Source: Morinoia aosen
Lineage: Eukaryota; Arthropoda; Malacostraca; Amphipoda; Talitridae
Length of the DNA stretch: 64,000 nucleotides
Assembly (NCBI GenBank): GCA_030386875.1
Contig: CM059560.1
Location: 31,986,183 to 32,050,182 of the forward strand
Direction of reading: 5' to 3'
Every line of letters begins with the position of its first letter. The stretch's first letter is position 1. The translations under genes and the position numbers were made by a program. Below, in pieces: positions 12,689 through 25,697 of the stretch. A model generated the notes under the pieces. That model searched no databases. It was not told the origin of the DNA and saw only the letters and a list, made by a program, of their open reading frames with translations.

Positions 12689-13038
12689 CCCCTCAGGGGG
12701 ATACAAGTATGGTATCTACGGGAATTAGCGCTCTCTGGGGGACTATGTGAGGGCCAGAGTTAAGGTTAGGTAGGCTCCCTTTTTGTTGAAATAGGTTTTT
12801 TGTTTTGTTACGGACCATCTTTTTTCGGTTCACTGCTGTCCTGTTTTTCAGCACCTACTACTTTCTTCTTCAACTTTTTCTTGTTTCATGAACTTCTTTC
12901 TGAGCTTTCTGTTTCTGTGCACCTTGTGCATAGATTCCGCGTTCCCTCAACTCCATACTAAATGGTGCCTTCCTCCTTCCTCTCTCAGAACATCTTTGTC
13001 GTGCAGTTAAGGGAGGCTAAAACTTTCTTATGTAATAA
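12689..13038 (+). repeat. Retroposon family R, copy 5 (TAA-tail type)
   Basis: Full length, from CCCCCTCAGGGGG to 'ttcttatgtaataa'. It is flanked by a perfect 13-bp duplication, CATGTTGTCTATC, at 12676-12688 and 13039-13051. Confidence 0.92.
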
Positions 13039-13051
13039 CATGTTGTCTATC

Positions 13052-13507
13052 TCGAGAGCTTTTATGGCGAAAATTGTCCGACCGTAATGTTCTTTTAAGG
13101 CTTGTTCCTCAACGTCTTGTGTAGTGTCATATGTATGTCAATTCTGTGATTAACCCATAGTTAATTCAATTTATTTTCTTGAGGAAAAATTGTTTTAATG
13201 TGTGTCGGATATTATCTTTCGAACCGTTAATTGGATTCAAATTAATGATATGAAATCTCTAATATTTATCGTTAATTGAAACGTTTAACATTTATCGAGA
13301 AATGAGAAAACATCGGAACAGTCTTCAAAATGAAGCCTTGTTTGTTCTTTGCCTCGACATTTACTTTTGTTTCTTTCCCAACCTAGTATAATGTAGTTCG
13401 GGCCCGGACAAGAGACCAGTGCTTGTGAGCTTTGTTGCTCATGGTGAGATTTTTTCGTGCGGTTTACCATTGCTCTGCGTCAGTGGTTCAACGACAGCTT
13501 CAACTTC
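13052..13507. other. Non-coding spacer
   Basis: No gene was seen. The end of this stretch (13498-13511) is the left half of the target duplication of R copy 6, now separated from it by element 1. Confidence 0.55.
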
Positions 13508-13511
13508 CGTG

Positions 13512-15398
13512 TGTCACGAGAAATTGCTCCCTTCACCTCCTTGTTAACAATTCATTAACAAGAAGATCAGGTTCTCGGGATAGAGGAATGGCACACCTCC
13601 AGGCTATATACACAACACAAATTAAATGAATAATAATCGGCAATCACCGTACATATACTAAAAAGAAAAGGTACTCACCGATGAGTTGATACACGACTTA
13701 CATCCGCGCGATTCTGTGCGCACCTGTATCGATGAGCTGCCTTTGCATTGACGGATATTTATATACGCCATATGAATTCAGCATGAATTTATAATTACGG
13801 CAGAACTGATACAATACGATAACATTGACTCACAATCTATGAACATGTCATTAGAACCCAGTTCAATTTTGCAACCTGCCTCAAAGCCTACTCTACTGAA
13901 TTACACACAATTGATATCCCAGTAAATCTGGCCGGCCAGCCCTTCCCTCACTTTCCCACACATGAATATGACAGAATACCCCTCAATTATTGTGGCGTTC
14001 AGCAGTACAGATGTGGTCATAACGTTCGTTCACACGTTCCTTCTCAAAGGCACAAATCCAGTTCAGTCTCCACAAGTGATTCTCAGTTCAAAAAAATTTA
14101 TGACGACCACCTTCCAAATCTCCACTTCTGACTTCTAGCGCGTAACCTCCAATCACGTTAGACATCTGCGACGACCACCCTGCCTGCAAATAATTTATCA
14201 GCACGTTACATTTTTTAATTGCCAAAAATTGCGTTCAAAATTATTTTACTTTTTACGTTAATGTGACATTATTTTTCATGACTTTTATTTCAAAACTTCT
14301 TTTCAAAAGGGAACTGCATATCTTATGATCCAAAACACTCCTTACCCGCCCAACTGTCGTTCAAATTATTACTTCATATACTGCACAGTTTGGTTACGAT
14401 GTTTTCATTTCTGGAAAATAGACGTGACATTTTTTAATTTCATTTTAATTTACGGGCTCAAAACAACTTATTCAACTTCCTCTATACGTTCAATATATTC
14501 AATATTTTCACTTATATTTTTCAGAATGCTTTTCCAGTATGACACTTGGTTACACGTACTTCTTTCTATGATGATGCACCGCGTTAGACTGCTCGCCTCT
14601 CATCAGCTCTGTCCCTCCGTTCAGAAGCTGTACTCCCCTTTTTCTTTGTGAGACCAATCGTGTTCTCACGGGCTTCTTGAGCGTCCTGCTAGACTTCCCT
14701 CTAACGTTCCCATTGGTTTTCCCTGAGGCTGTCCTTTTCTTATTTGCTGTTGAAATGTTTTGCCAAGCGCGCCGTAATCTCCGCCTTCTTCTGAGGTTGT
14801 TTGCTTTTCGATAATATCGCTCGCTCTCTAACGGACCTCCTAAGCCTACCATGGTGTGTCATAAATCTGTCACCCTCTTCTGTCCAGCGTCCTCAGCCCC
14901 AACGCTTACAAATGCTTCCAATAAATTTCTCTCCATGTGGTTCAGCCGAACCCTCTCAAGTTTCGCTGGCCTCTTCTCCCCATGTTATTTTAAGATCGCC
15001 CTGTCTACAAACACTTCTGTGGAAAGGTTTCTCTGCCCTGTAAGAGATCTTGTAACCAAGTTCCCTCACACATTCCTTCGTGGTAAAACAAATACAAAAC
15101 TGCCCGATGCTCTTCAGAATGGCCTTACCAAAACATTCTTTCAACGAACGTGTGGACTCGATCACTCTCTGTACTGCTGAATGCGAACCCTACAATGTTT
15201 TTACAACACATAAAGCAAAACCCATTGAAGTATTTTTTTTTTAAGTACAAAATTTGTTACACGTAAATTTATTACACATGATCAAAAACTCGAATTTATT
15301 ACACATGGTTAAGATTTTCCCTAAATTCTCATTTTTAATTTGAAAATTGATTATTCTTAACAGATTCTCGACAGACTATTCTTAACAGATTCTCGACA
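13512..15398 (-). repeat. Element 1, 3' LTR (left copy)
   Basis: It is 1887 bp, bounded by TG..CA with short terminal inverted repeats, and pairs with 27978-29864. The last 50 bp contain a tandem doubling of a 24-bp unit ending 'aacagattctcgaca'. In minus orientation the purine-rich AGGAGGG lies just before it, at about 15403-15409, as a candidate polypurine tract. Confidence 0.95.
14550..14852 (-). CDS. Open frame inside the element 1 LTR (100 aa, Arg-rich), left copy
   Basis: The 100-codon frame runs in the sense of the element and is highly basic, with an RRRRRLRR cluster near residues 21-28 that would suit nuclear import or RNA binding. The same frame is open in the other LTR at 29015-29317, differing at two amino acids that I can see. 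Retroviral LTR-encoded proteins are known, but this frame matches nothing I recognise. It may be chance, because the two LTRs were identical at insertion. Confidence 0.25.
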   Translation of the reverse strand: MVGLGGPLESERYYRKANNLRRRRRLRRAWQNISTANKKRTASGKTNGNVRGKSSRTLKKPVRTRLVSQRKRGVQLLNGGTELMRGEQSNAVHHHRKKYV

Positions 15399-17969
15399 GA
15401 CGGCCCTCCTAGAGTTAAAAAAATTGGCCTGACAATTTTTTTTTAATTAGTTTTCAGCTATTTATAGAATATTGATCACTGCAGTCTGAAGCCAACATAA
15501 GACACACATGATAACTTGTCCTTAAGCCTATCACATTCTAAAATTAATTCCGCCGAAACAGGGTTCGTTACAATTAATAATCCTATTCATTACAATTAGC
15601 ACGGCCTGATATATTGAGTTGTGTTCCACCGAATTAAAGTACATCATAAATCTTTTGCGTGTTCACCCCTTATAACATTCATAAAGTATTACGGTTACGT
15701 CCCCTACATTCTCAAACATCCTACAGTGTTGATGACTTTATGTCTCGTAGTTTTCAATTTACGCTTGCGTGTTCTGTTGTCCAAATCCTTGACGCTGTTG
15801 TTGACGGTTCGATGTTGACTCCTTTGGTATAGCTGACGAATTTGCTCTTCTTCCATGCCTCTCTTCTGGCATTTCAATAGCTTCCCACGCGCGTTGAAGA
15901 TGAGTACTTAATTTCAGGAGGAAGTATTGCGAGCCCAATATGCAGACTCGTATAAAATTTCTATACACCACATTACTACACGATTGCGTTCTGTAAGATG
16001 GATCATTATTACGATTCAAATTACCACCAAATCATGTTAAGTGCAATGTTTCACATATATTTTATGACGTTTATCCAACTCAGTTTTTTAATCGCCAGAT
16101 TACTCATGAACGTCGCTTCGTTGATCAGACAAATCGATACGTCAGTAAGTTATATTGATCTGGAGGAAAATACGAGTCGAATCGTCGATAATTTCCTTCA
16201 CTACAGTTTCCATTCCCAATAAGGTTCTGAATCCCACGAGGTACTCCTGAAGAATCCGAGGTATATCCGGCGGTGGTATCCTGTATGCGCGGTGGAATCC
16301 AGTAGAATTCCTCTCAGTATTCCTCGATTTCGAAATCTCAGTATTCCTTGACATCGACGTAGAAACTCTGGCAGACACCAGCTCATATTTTATTTTCTCC
16401 TAGTAACCACTCTTATTAGTGCGAGAATTCCATGGGTTAATATGCTTTGAAGATCGTACGCTTCACTCAAAGCCTATCCGACGAAATCTCTTTTAATTTT
16501 TTTTTATTTCACGTATAAATAGAGATGCCTAAAATGCGGCTTCAATATTCCAATGTGATAATTTGCCTAGTAAAATTCACAGGACACTTGCATTCGAATT
16601 TCAGGAATGCCTCACCAGGCATAAATGTCACGACGCAAATTCCAAAATACTTAAGTAAATATCAACACTCAAGCATATAAAAGCATTGTTATTGTTTCAT
16701 TTGAGTGCCCACTGTATAAAAGCATTTTTAAACGCTAGTACATCTAGGCACCCAATGATATCTCATGCTTTAATTTCGTTTATTCTTCCTTCCCCACGAT
16801 GATGCTCCGGCGTTCTGTGGTGCTTTCCACTTTGAAGTCTTAAGTACCAATTACTTGTGCAGCCCTTTCCTGGCTCTGCTGTTGGCTAACGATGTGTTTC
16901 GCCGCGAGTTTGACCACAAGCAACTCTGAGGCAATTACTTGTGCCCTCCGCATTCTTCTGAACATGGTGCAAAATTTCAGCCTCACATACATCTTCGTCG
17001 TTTCCCAATGCAACGCTGGAATTTGTTCTACAGTGAAATGATTCCAATACAAGTGCGATGAATCCCCTATGTTGTACAGTTGTTATCTGTTAGTTGTTCT
17101 TGTAAATAATTACTTATATTCCACGTGATCCTTCCTTAATTTGCTGCTCATATGAGCCGTATTCGTGTTATGCAATTGTTCCGGCCTGTTCTGTGCTGAA
17201 GTACATACCACGCTAATCTACCAAGAAATTAATTCCTTAAGTCTGAAAAAGGAAAGTGCTACACGCTACAGAGTGAGACAAGAATAATTCCTCCCGGAAT
17301 ACCGTGTTTACGATACTCCTTCAGGACAAGGGAAAGACACAGAGTCAGAAAATTCAACACTACGGCACGAACAGAAAATTCAACACTACGGCACGAAAGA
17401 ACACGCAACCTTTAATCTACCGTTAAACATATTTTCCCCGTTACGAAAATTGAACGGTCTAAGGTATTGATAAAATTAGCAAGCCTGAGATAACCTCAGC
17501 CTAAGCACTTTCAGATTAAACTAATTAATTCACTAGCGTTATTTCGTATTAAGCGCGTACGCTTTACGAGATGCTGGCGAAAAAATGAAAGCATACTACG
17601 AAAAGTCACATGGCATTCCTTTTGAGAAGCACACGACAGCAAACTACTGAAAAGCTCAATTTCTCTTCTCTTAGCAACAATAGAATGAAATTTCAAGTAC
17701 AGCGTGAGATCAGTACACTCCTACAAGCCTCTCGTTTTCCAACAAGATCGCTCGTGAGCAGAAATTCAACTTCACCCACAGCTAGTAACACATACAACTA
17801 CTGAAAAACTCATCTCACTCTTGCGAGTGCAAACTATGATAATACGAAACTCGAACACGTCTTCCTATTGAAGAACACATCTAAAATTACACACGAAGGA
17901 AACATCCTGAAAAATAAAAAAAAATTCATGAACTTAATTCATTGCAGCTGATCATTTTTGGCCGACGAT
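15399..17969 (-). other. Element 1 post-pol region (env position), no intact gene
   Basis: This 2.6 kb lies between the pol stop and the 3' LTR, where env-carrying insect Gypsy elements place envelope. On the minus strand only short frames remain (61, 70, 78 and 86 codons at 17511-17696, 16840-17052, 16142-16378 and 15759-16019). None shows a recognisable furin site, fusion peptide or membrane anchor. About 45 bp after the pol stop, near 17908-17930, is a T-rich run ending in CAG followed closely by ATG, which resembles a subgenomic splice acceptor. The frame it would open closes after about 24 codons. It could be a decayed third gene or a long 3' untranslated region. Confidence 0.5.
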
Positions 17970-18121
17970 TCACCTACACCTAGAACGTAAGTTATATTTT
18001 CGCTGCGTCACCGACGTAGCCTGTTCATTCGCAGCGTTTTCTGGCATATCTTCGTCCTCGCTGTCGATAGCTTCACATCCGGCATTTGGCGGCGCTGCAG
18101 CATTCTGGTTGCAGGGGTAAG
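17970..18121 (-). pseudogene. Element 1 pol, detached 3' end
   Basis: When the nested element and one copy of its TAAG duplication are disregarded, the integrase frame that is cut at 23062 continues in phase here. It runs about 50 further codons to a TGA at 17970-17972. The tail is acidic in the middle and ends in a basic stretch with a Y-x-L-R motif. The C-terminus of element 2 Pol also ends with a Y-S-L-R basic tail, which supports this as the authentic end. The 4-bp TAAG at 18118-18121 is the left target duplication of the nested element. Confidence 0.85.
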
Positions 18122-19197
18122 TGTCATGCTTCTCCGCATGACTGTGTACGGAATATCGCTAAGAATCTAGAATCGTTATCTGGCCAATGACGTATTCTGA
18201 ATGGTTCTAAAAGACCAAACAATATTAAGTCTGAGTATCAACGTGGGAGCACTTCAAATCGCCTATTCTTTCAAATCGTCTATACCTTCGGGAAGAGTCT
18301 CCGCTTGGACTTCGAGGACAACGACAGCCCAACGGAAAATGCCAGGAACTTCAATGATTTCTCTTATGTGATGTTTACTTCTAATTAATAATATTTGCGG
18401 GGATTGTTAGTATAAATATGTTAACAAGAGTAAGTAGCAGCGTATTTAAATTAATCGGGGAAATATCTTCCATTCATATACCAATCTTGTGATGCCGTTA
18501 TTACTAGTTAGCATCTCAAATGTTCGCATCGCCAAGAGCGTTACGTTCGAAAAGGGTCAGTCGGACCGTGGCAACCGCTGAGTTAAGACCTGAAAACACG
18601 TCGTGCCGGGGCCGGTCCCCAGCTTGGGGCTGGCCAGGGCTTTGTCTTTATTGAACAATTTATATTCAAGTGAATTCGCATACATCATCCAGTAACGTAA
18701 ACTATAAATTATTGGTTGTCACGGAACGCATATCAGCTACTTTCCTGGAATTATAAGATAAGTCCCATTCATATTGTCGTATAACACTTATCCGCTCTAA
18801 TGCATCCTCATTTCTTGCCTCTGTGCAATAGGTAATTCATAGGAACATTCAGCGTACATCCGATGTTTTATCAAATGTGACTAGGTGCGTTAGATCCATT
18901 TGATTATTTCTGTGTCAAGATTAGGAAATAAATAGTGATGTCAATGCCTCGTGAATTTCCCCTTTAATAAGAAAAGAATTATTGTTTCTGTCATAGAGAA
19001 AGGGTTAACTCGCTACCATATTAATTGTTTATTAAATAACGTAAATTACTAATTATATTGGAGACGTTGAAAGGTCTCAATTGATCTTATTGACAAAATA
19101 GAATAATGTGGCCTTAAGTCACGACGGTTATCAAAAGAAATGAAAGCAACGGAAAGAAATAACGACTAATAATGCCGGAAAAGAGAGGGTCACGACA
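18122..19197 (+). repeat. Nested element, left (5') LTR
   Basis: It is 1076 bp with TG..CA ends and has an identical-looking partner at 21986-23061. It contains a GC-rich near-palindrome around 18607-18632 (GTCCCCAGCTTGGGGC core) in an otherwise AT-rich repeat. Confidence 0.95.
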
Positions 19198-21985
19198 AAA
19201 TGGCGGCTAGCGGTGGGGGATCTTTTATTCTTTGTAATAAGAGTTAAATTTCCCTTACCCATTCCTCCGAAGTAATTAAAGCTCGAGCCTACGAAAAAAA
19301 AAAAAAATTAACAGAAACCTTTTAACCTCTTGACAGATTCGATAACTTCTATCTCCATAATAAACTAAACCCGTTTCATTCAGAGTGTACGTTAGGATGA
19401 TTTTAACCGAAATTTTATCATGTATTTCATGTAACTTTATATTATAGATGTATTTTTTTGCATTTATTATTTCCTATGTACGTGTGAACCTTGCCTTGGT
19501 GGCTAATTAAAATTTAATTCATGTATCAACCATTAGTATATGTCCATTGATCATAACTTTAATATGTCAAACCGTTTGAATTATATAGTTAGAATTCGAT
19601 AATTCGATTATTTTATCTAAAACCATTTAATTACTTAATATAAATTTAATATCGTGCCATTCAATTTATTATACTATTCATTTAAACTGTGCTTCAATGA
19701 TTTTTGTAAAAAAAAAAAATTATAAAATGATACTAGGCCTATATAAATTTCATCATTCGCATTTTGTTTGAGAGAAGCCCAGGCAGCTTCGATAACGACA
19801 GACGCTTCGAATCACATTTCCCTCAACTTATGCCATTCAAATCTAAATTCGGAATCCAAATCCCATGTTATACACATGAAAATAAATACTAATATGAAAC
19901 TCTCCTTGAATTCGACTTCGTAAATGAATTATTCAGTAAATTATCTACTTAATCTAACGTATGTATACGCTAAAGAAAATTCATTTAGAGTAAAGTTCGA
20001 TCAATCGGAATGATGTTTTCGCGTAATTACGAATATAACTTTGCACATTCTCATTTCATGTAATTATCGTATATGTTGTTATGCTAAATTTATTGCAAAC
20101 TTTATTTCATTTGATGCCCGTGTCAAAATTACAATTTCAATGCATTTTTCCATCATGTAATGAACGTCTGCTTCTACATTTGAATGTTGGTATGTCGGAC
20201 GTGAAGTTATGGAGTAACAGAATGTAGGACGAAATGTTCAAGACTCACTGGGTAGCAAGTGTGGTTCTCTGGTGCTAGCTGCTCACTTGGTTTACAAATA
20301 TCCTTCTCCCCTCGCCTGGTCATTAATCTCAGCTCTGCCCTGTCGCTCGAAGCCACGAGACTGAACTCAGGCACTGCTTCTTGCTGTGGTAGAGTGGTAG
20401 ACTTTGAATTGCTCTGCTATTCTGTTGAGATACTTAAGAGATAAACTGGGAGCTTAAGGAAAATGTTTAAACGCTCAAGTTTTGATGTAATATCTTAAAC
20501 ATATGATGCGAAGTAACGTAAAAATGTAAGAGTTTTAATTAAAAATTTGCAATTTACATACATAGAACTTTGACTTACGATTACGATCTAAATAAAGAAT
20601 TATATTTTATGTCCATCAAAGTATTTCTCAATGAGGAGAACGTCATGAGTATATTAAAGGATAATTATCTCAACAAAATGTTACAGGAATTCACGATGAA
20701 TTACAAATTTTGAGCTTCATTGATATACGCTCCACATTAAATTGAAATTACTGGAGAACTTTGTCATATGACGTCCTCAATGTTAATGCATTATTTAAAA
20801 TTTAATCCTCATGCTCCGCATTATATTTAGAATTTAATGTCATTCGAAACAATGGAATATTATTTTAAGTTCGATAGGTATGTCATATATGTGAGCACAG
20901 AGGTAGAATGAGACGAGATGCAAGGATATGTGTGTGAGAGATGAATGGGAGCTTGTCTAGAACGAATGAAATTCACAAGAGCACTGAATAACAATAACGG
21001 TGATTTCAGTTGTTGCTGTCGCGGATGGTGCGCTGCAGCCAGCACCACTGCCGGCGTACCGCCACCCCATCGACTTCACTCACCACCACGGGCTCAACCA
21101 AGTCTACACCATCGACCACACTCACCACCACGGATTTAAACTCGCGCTCCCTCACGCTCTAGACAGGTGCTGTGCCCCTGCTCCCTACCCCACCATCTGC
21201 CTCGACGCTTGAGGCACGACACGCAGCGGCAGACCAGAGCTCGCACACCGACTCGTAGAAAACGAGTACGCGAAGAAAACTTCTTATCAGCGGACTGGGT
21301 CGACGACCGCGGCTAATTTTCTACTGAGGCACTGTGAATAGAAAACGACTGGCATTTAAAGTTTAAAGGACAGCTCAACATTGGGATTTCAATCACGACT
21401 TCGGACTTCGGATGGATTCGACGACGACGGCTTCGGATGTAATCTACGCGACGATGAAAATAATACGGAGGCCCAGATGAAAATCAACGTGTCAACTCAA
21501 AGATCTCAGCATAAAGGCAGCGAATCCTACGCAACCCCAAAAAAAGATGATGAACTCCACGAGATAGTAGTCCACCTCGATTGATGGCCCACTGAGTATC
21601 TACTCGGAGATCTCTATAAGACTTCTGCAAGTGAAAAGGAACAGCTCAATGCCACCCAGGACGAATGAGCCTGCGGTATTATGGAAGTAGTAATTACACT
21701 TCCGAGAGTTTTTACTCTCAGGATTTTCGCGAAAATCCCAACGTCGGAGGAGGAGGTCGACATCATCTATAGGAAAAGTTTCTGCCCAAGAAAAAACTAT
21801 TATGGTGTCTATATTTGGCGTCCTCGTTTCAGCGCTCGCCACATGAGCAAACTTCGGTCGTCTGCATGCTGCCTCTTTCACGATCCATGTGTTTCAACAC
21901 GTCGGCTGCAAGTGAGGTTCAATATTGAGGATAAGCCTTTCGAGCACAAGCGGGAGCTTGTAATTTGGTCGGCTATGGGGGATAT
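19198..21985 (+). other. Nested element interior, non-coding
   Basis: A 2.8-kb interior without a recognisable gene. The first 1.8 kb is very AT-rich. From about 20990 to 21260 it turns GC-rich, with a roughly 40-bp near-tandem unit built around 'actcaccaccacgg'. Short frames at 21381-21584 (67 aa, acidic) and 21681-22034 (117 aa, running into the LTR) match nothing I know. The priming-site-like sequence is at 19201-19218, and the purine tract is at about 21974-21983. Confidence 0.7.
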
Positions 21986-23061
21986 TGTCATGCTTCTCCG
22001 CATGACTGTGTACGGAATATCGCTAAGAATCTAGAATCGTTATCTGGCCAATGACGTATTCTGAATGGTTCTAAAAGACCAAACAATATTAAGTCTGAGT
22101 ATCAACGTGGGAGCACTTCAAATCGCCTATTCTTTCAAATCGTCTATACCTTCGGGAAGAGTCTCCGCTTGGACTTCGAGGACAACGACAGCCCAACGGA
22201 AAATGCCAGGAACTTCAATGATTTCTCTTATGTGATGTTTACTTCTAATTAATAATATTTGCGGGGATTGTTAGTATAAATATGTTAACAAGAGTAAGTA
22301 GCAGCGTATTTAAATTAATCGGGGAAATATCTTCCATTCATATACCAATCTTGTGATGCCGTTATTACTAGTTAGCATCTCAAATGTTCGCATCGCCAAG
22401 AGCGTTACGTTCGAAAAGGGTCAGTCGGACCGTGGCAACCGCTGAGTTAAGACCTGAAAACACGTCGTGCCGGGGCCGGTCCCCAGCTTGGGGCTGGCCA
22501 GGGCTTTGTCTTTATTGAACAATTTATATTCAAGTGAATTCGCATACATCATCCAGTAACGTAAACTATAAATTATTGGTTGTCACGGAACGCATATCAG
22601 CTACTTTCCTGGAATTATAAGATAAGTCCCATTCATATTGTCGTATAACACTTATCCGCTCTAATGCATCCTCATTTCTTGCCTCTGTGCAATAGGTAAT
22701 TCATAGGAACATTCAGCGTACATCCGATGTTTTATCAAATGTGACTAGGTGCGTTAGATCCATTTGATTATTTCTGTGTCAAGATTAGGAAATAAATAGT
22801 GATGTCAATGCCTCGTGAATTTCCCCTTTAATAAGAAAAGAATTATTGTTTCTGTCATAGAGAAAGGGTTAACTCGCTACCATATTAATTGTTTATTAAA
22901 TAACGTAAATTACTAATTATATTGGAGACGTTGAAAGGTCTCAATTGATCTTATTGACAAAATAGAATAATGTGGCCTTAAGTCACGACGGTTATCAAAA
23001 GAAATGAAAGCAACGGAAAGAAATAACGACTAATAATGCCGGAAAAGAGAGGGTCACGACA
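21986..23061 (+). repeat. Nested element, right (3') LTR
   Basis: It is 1076 bp and looks identical to 18122-19197. Its right edge supplies the premature in-frame stop (22995) of the element 1 pol frame on the opposite strand. Confidence 0.95.
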
Positions 23062-25697
23062 TAAGCTTCACCTCTCAAGTGGGCAATTTTCAATCTATCG
23101 AGGTGAAATCTTCTCTCGCAGTTACTATAGAGCGCCTTTATTGTGGCATTCGTCTCTGTTTTTACTTTAATCCGGTAAGGGCCGACCCAGTCGGTAGGCC
23201 ATGCATTTGCAACTTCAGCCTTTCCCGTTGGATTATGCAGCAAGACAATATCGCCAACTTGCACCTGACTGTTCTTCACTCCGCGCTCCTTTAACTGCAC
23301 CGATTTATCGTGTGAGGCTTTAGATTTTACCTTCACCATGTTGAACGCATTGTGGAGTCGTAAGCTAACCTCTGCACTGTAATTGTCCCCAAGAGAATAA
23401 TCCATGCGAGGTGTTTTCAGCCAGTCAACAACAGGAATTTCAGCGTCCCTACCAAAAAATAAATAATACGGAATTTCTTCAATGACGCTCTGGTAGCTGG
23501 TGTTCAGTGCCAGGCACGTCCAAGGAAGTGCATCAGGCCACGAGTCTTGATCATTGGCGGCAAGGTGTGATAAAACAATCTTGATATTCTGATTCTGCCG
23601 TTCCGTCATTCCGTTTGATTGGGGATGATATGCTGATGTGTTGTAGTATTTTATTTTCAATTTTTCACACACATTTCTGAACAGAGCTGACGTGAACTCG
23701 GTGCCCCTGTCTGAGATGAGAGTCTTGGCTGTGCCGTACGTAGTCACGAATTTAGTTAACGCTTTCGTTACTTCCTCAGTGGTCTTGCTTCTGAGCGGAA
23801 ACGCTGCAACATATCGACTAAAGTGATCAACCACGGTTAGGATGTACTTGTGTTCCTCGTTCAAGACAGGCATTTCAATTAAATCAACTCTTATTCTGTC
23901 CAGAGGCTTGTCAATTTCAGGGAATGAACCCATGCTAACACAAATGCGATTGTTGATCTTACGTTTCTGACATTGCATGCACGAATCGACGTACTTGTTA
24001 ACGTCACGCGCCATGTTAATCCAGTACCCGAATTCCATAAGCTTTTTCCACGTTTTAGCACGACCTTGGTGTGCACCAATTGTGCTATCATGCGCTAACG
24101 TTATTGCTGCTTCTCTCAGAGCGTCTGGCACCACGATCAGGTGCCTTGTTCTGTTAGGCTTTCGTTGCGTCTTCCTGAAATGCAAGATGCCTCCGTCAGT
24201 GAAGATTTCGGCTTTCAGAGCGAGACTTGGAGCGTCCCCTGATTTGTCACCTTCAAGATACCTCAGCACTGGCCCCCAAACGGGATCTTTCAACTGTTCT
24301 GCTCTCACATTTTCTTTCTGCAAACTACTTTCCGCCTCTTGTACATTGGGCGCTTCATTTATCATCGTCGTGACGAACACTGTTTTAGGTGCTTCGTCGT
24401 CTGGATTTTCTTCTTTGTTGTCGTTCGCAATATTTCTCGACAATGCGTCGGGCACCACGTTCTGAGCTCCTGGCCGATAAATCACCTCAAAATCATATTG
24501 AGAGAGTGTTAGGGCCCATCTCATAATTCTGTTGTTCTTGGTATTTTTACCTTTGAACAAATATTTGAGAGCCGTGTGATCAGTAATCACAACAAATTTA
24601 TTACCGTACAGGTAAGGTGAAAAGTGATTTACAGCGGCGACCACTGCTAATCCTTCCCGCTCCGTAATTGAATAACGTTTTTCAGCATCATTGAATCTTT
24701 TGCTGAAGTATCCAATCGGTTGTTCCTTACCATTACATTTCTGTGCAAGGACCGCGCCCGAGCCCTCATTCGAGGCATCACAGCTCAAGTAATACGTCTC
24801 ATTTAGAGAAGGCTTCTTCAGAACTGGAGCTTCTATCATGAGCTGCTTAAGTTTGCAGAAGGCTTGTTCGTGTTCTTCCTCCCACTTGAACCTTGCCCCT
24901 TTTTTAGTCAGCGCATTAAGGGGTGCAGCTGTTGTAGCGAAATGCGGAATGAACCGCCGGTAGAAGTTCAGCGCTGCCACGAAGGAGCGGACCTTGCGTG
25001 CGGTCGTCGGCCTAGGGTAATTCTGCATCGCATCCACGTTCTTGGGATCTGGAATGAGTCCCTCACGACGGATGTAACATCCTAGGTACTTCACTTGTTT
25101 TTGCGCAAATTTGCACTTGTCTAAGCCTATTTTTACTCCGGCACATTGAAACTCGTGCAACACTTCCCTTAAATTTTCCAGGTGACTCTCAAAGGTCATA
25201 GAGCTGACGCACACATCGTCCAAATAAATGGCGGCGAATTTTCCCAGTTGCCTTTTCAGAACATGACAAATTACTCTCTGGTACACTGATGTTGAGCACT
25301 TGAGTCCCATAGGTAGCCTAGAGAATTCGAAGTTGCCTTGTCGAGTCTGAAATGCCGTGTACTGCTTACTTTCTTCATCTAGCTCAATCTGATGGAAGGC
25401 TGATTTTGCATCGACAATGGAATAGTATTCTTTGCCAGCCACCTCCTCCAGTGTCCCTACAATGTGTGGAATCGGATAATGTTCGTTTATCATCCGCATG
25501 TTTACAGCTCGCAAATCAAGGCAAACTCTGTGACCTCCTCCAGGCTTCTTCACGAGCACGAGGGGGTTCTTCCAAGCACTTGTGCTCTCTTGCACAACTC
25601 CACTTTCAATCATCTCCGAGACCTTTTTATCAATAATTTCTTGGCTGGTGTACGGAATACGCCATCCTTTCGTTTGAATAGGCCTGTAATCACTCAA
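22995..25697 (-). pseudogene. pol: Element 1 pol: reverse transcriptase, RNase H, integrase (interrupted)
   Basis: The 900-codon frame encodes the replication enzymes of a Gypsy element. RT has the YLDD catalytic box near residue 158. RNase H begins near residue 275 (CDASNEGSGAVLAQ). The integrase zinc-binding H-H-C-C region lies at about 535-580 (HDSTIGAHQG, CMQCQ). The integrase core D-D-E residues lie near 603 (RVDLIEM), 664 (SDRGTEF) and 696 (MTERQNQ). A GPY/F-type module lies near 834 (VGPYRI). The last ~22 codons (22995-23061) come from the nested element's LTR; the true end lies at 17970. The upstream boundary is also odd: the frame opens one base out of register with the protease frame, at an in-frame UGA, with no methionine. 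As it stands this gene cannot give a normal product. Confidence 0.95.

Larger units (their letters stand above)
18122..23061 (+). mobile_element. Nested non-autonomous LTR retrotransposon (4.94 kb) inside element 1 pol
   Basis: The element has direct 1076-bp LTRs (18122-19197 and 21986-23061) starting TGTCATGC and ending GTCACGACA, flanked by the duplication TAAG (18118-18121 and 23062-23065). Orientation is taken as plus. A primer-binding-like TGGCGGCTAGCGGTGGGG follows the left LTR by three bases, and the purine run ATGGGGGAT lies just before the right LTR. The 2.8-kb interior has no gag or pol, so the element must move with proteins from another element, as in LARD-type elements. The LTRs have the same length and look identical, so this is the youngest layer of the nest. 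Confidence 0.92.

Noticed and set aside
22995-23061. C-terminal residues of element 1 Pol ending in a hydrophobic stretch (possible membrane anchor)
   Set aside because: They are translated from the nested element's LTR, not from element 1.
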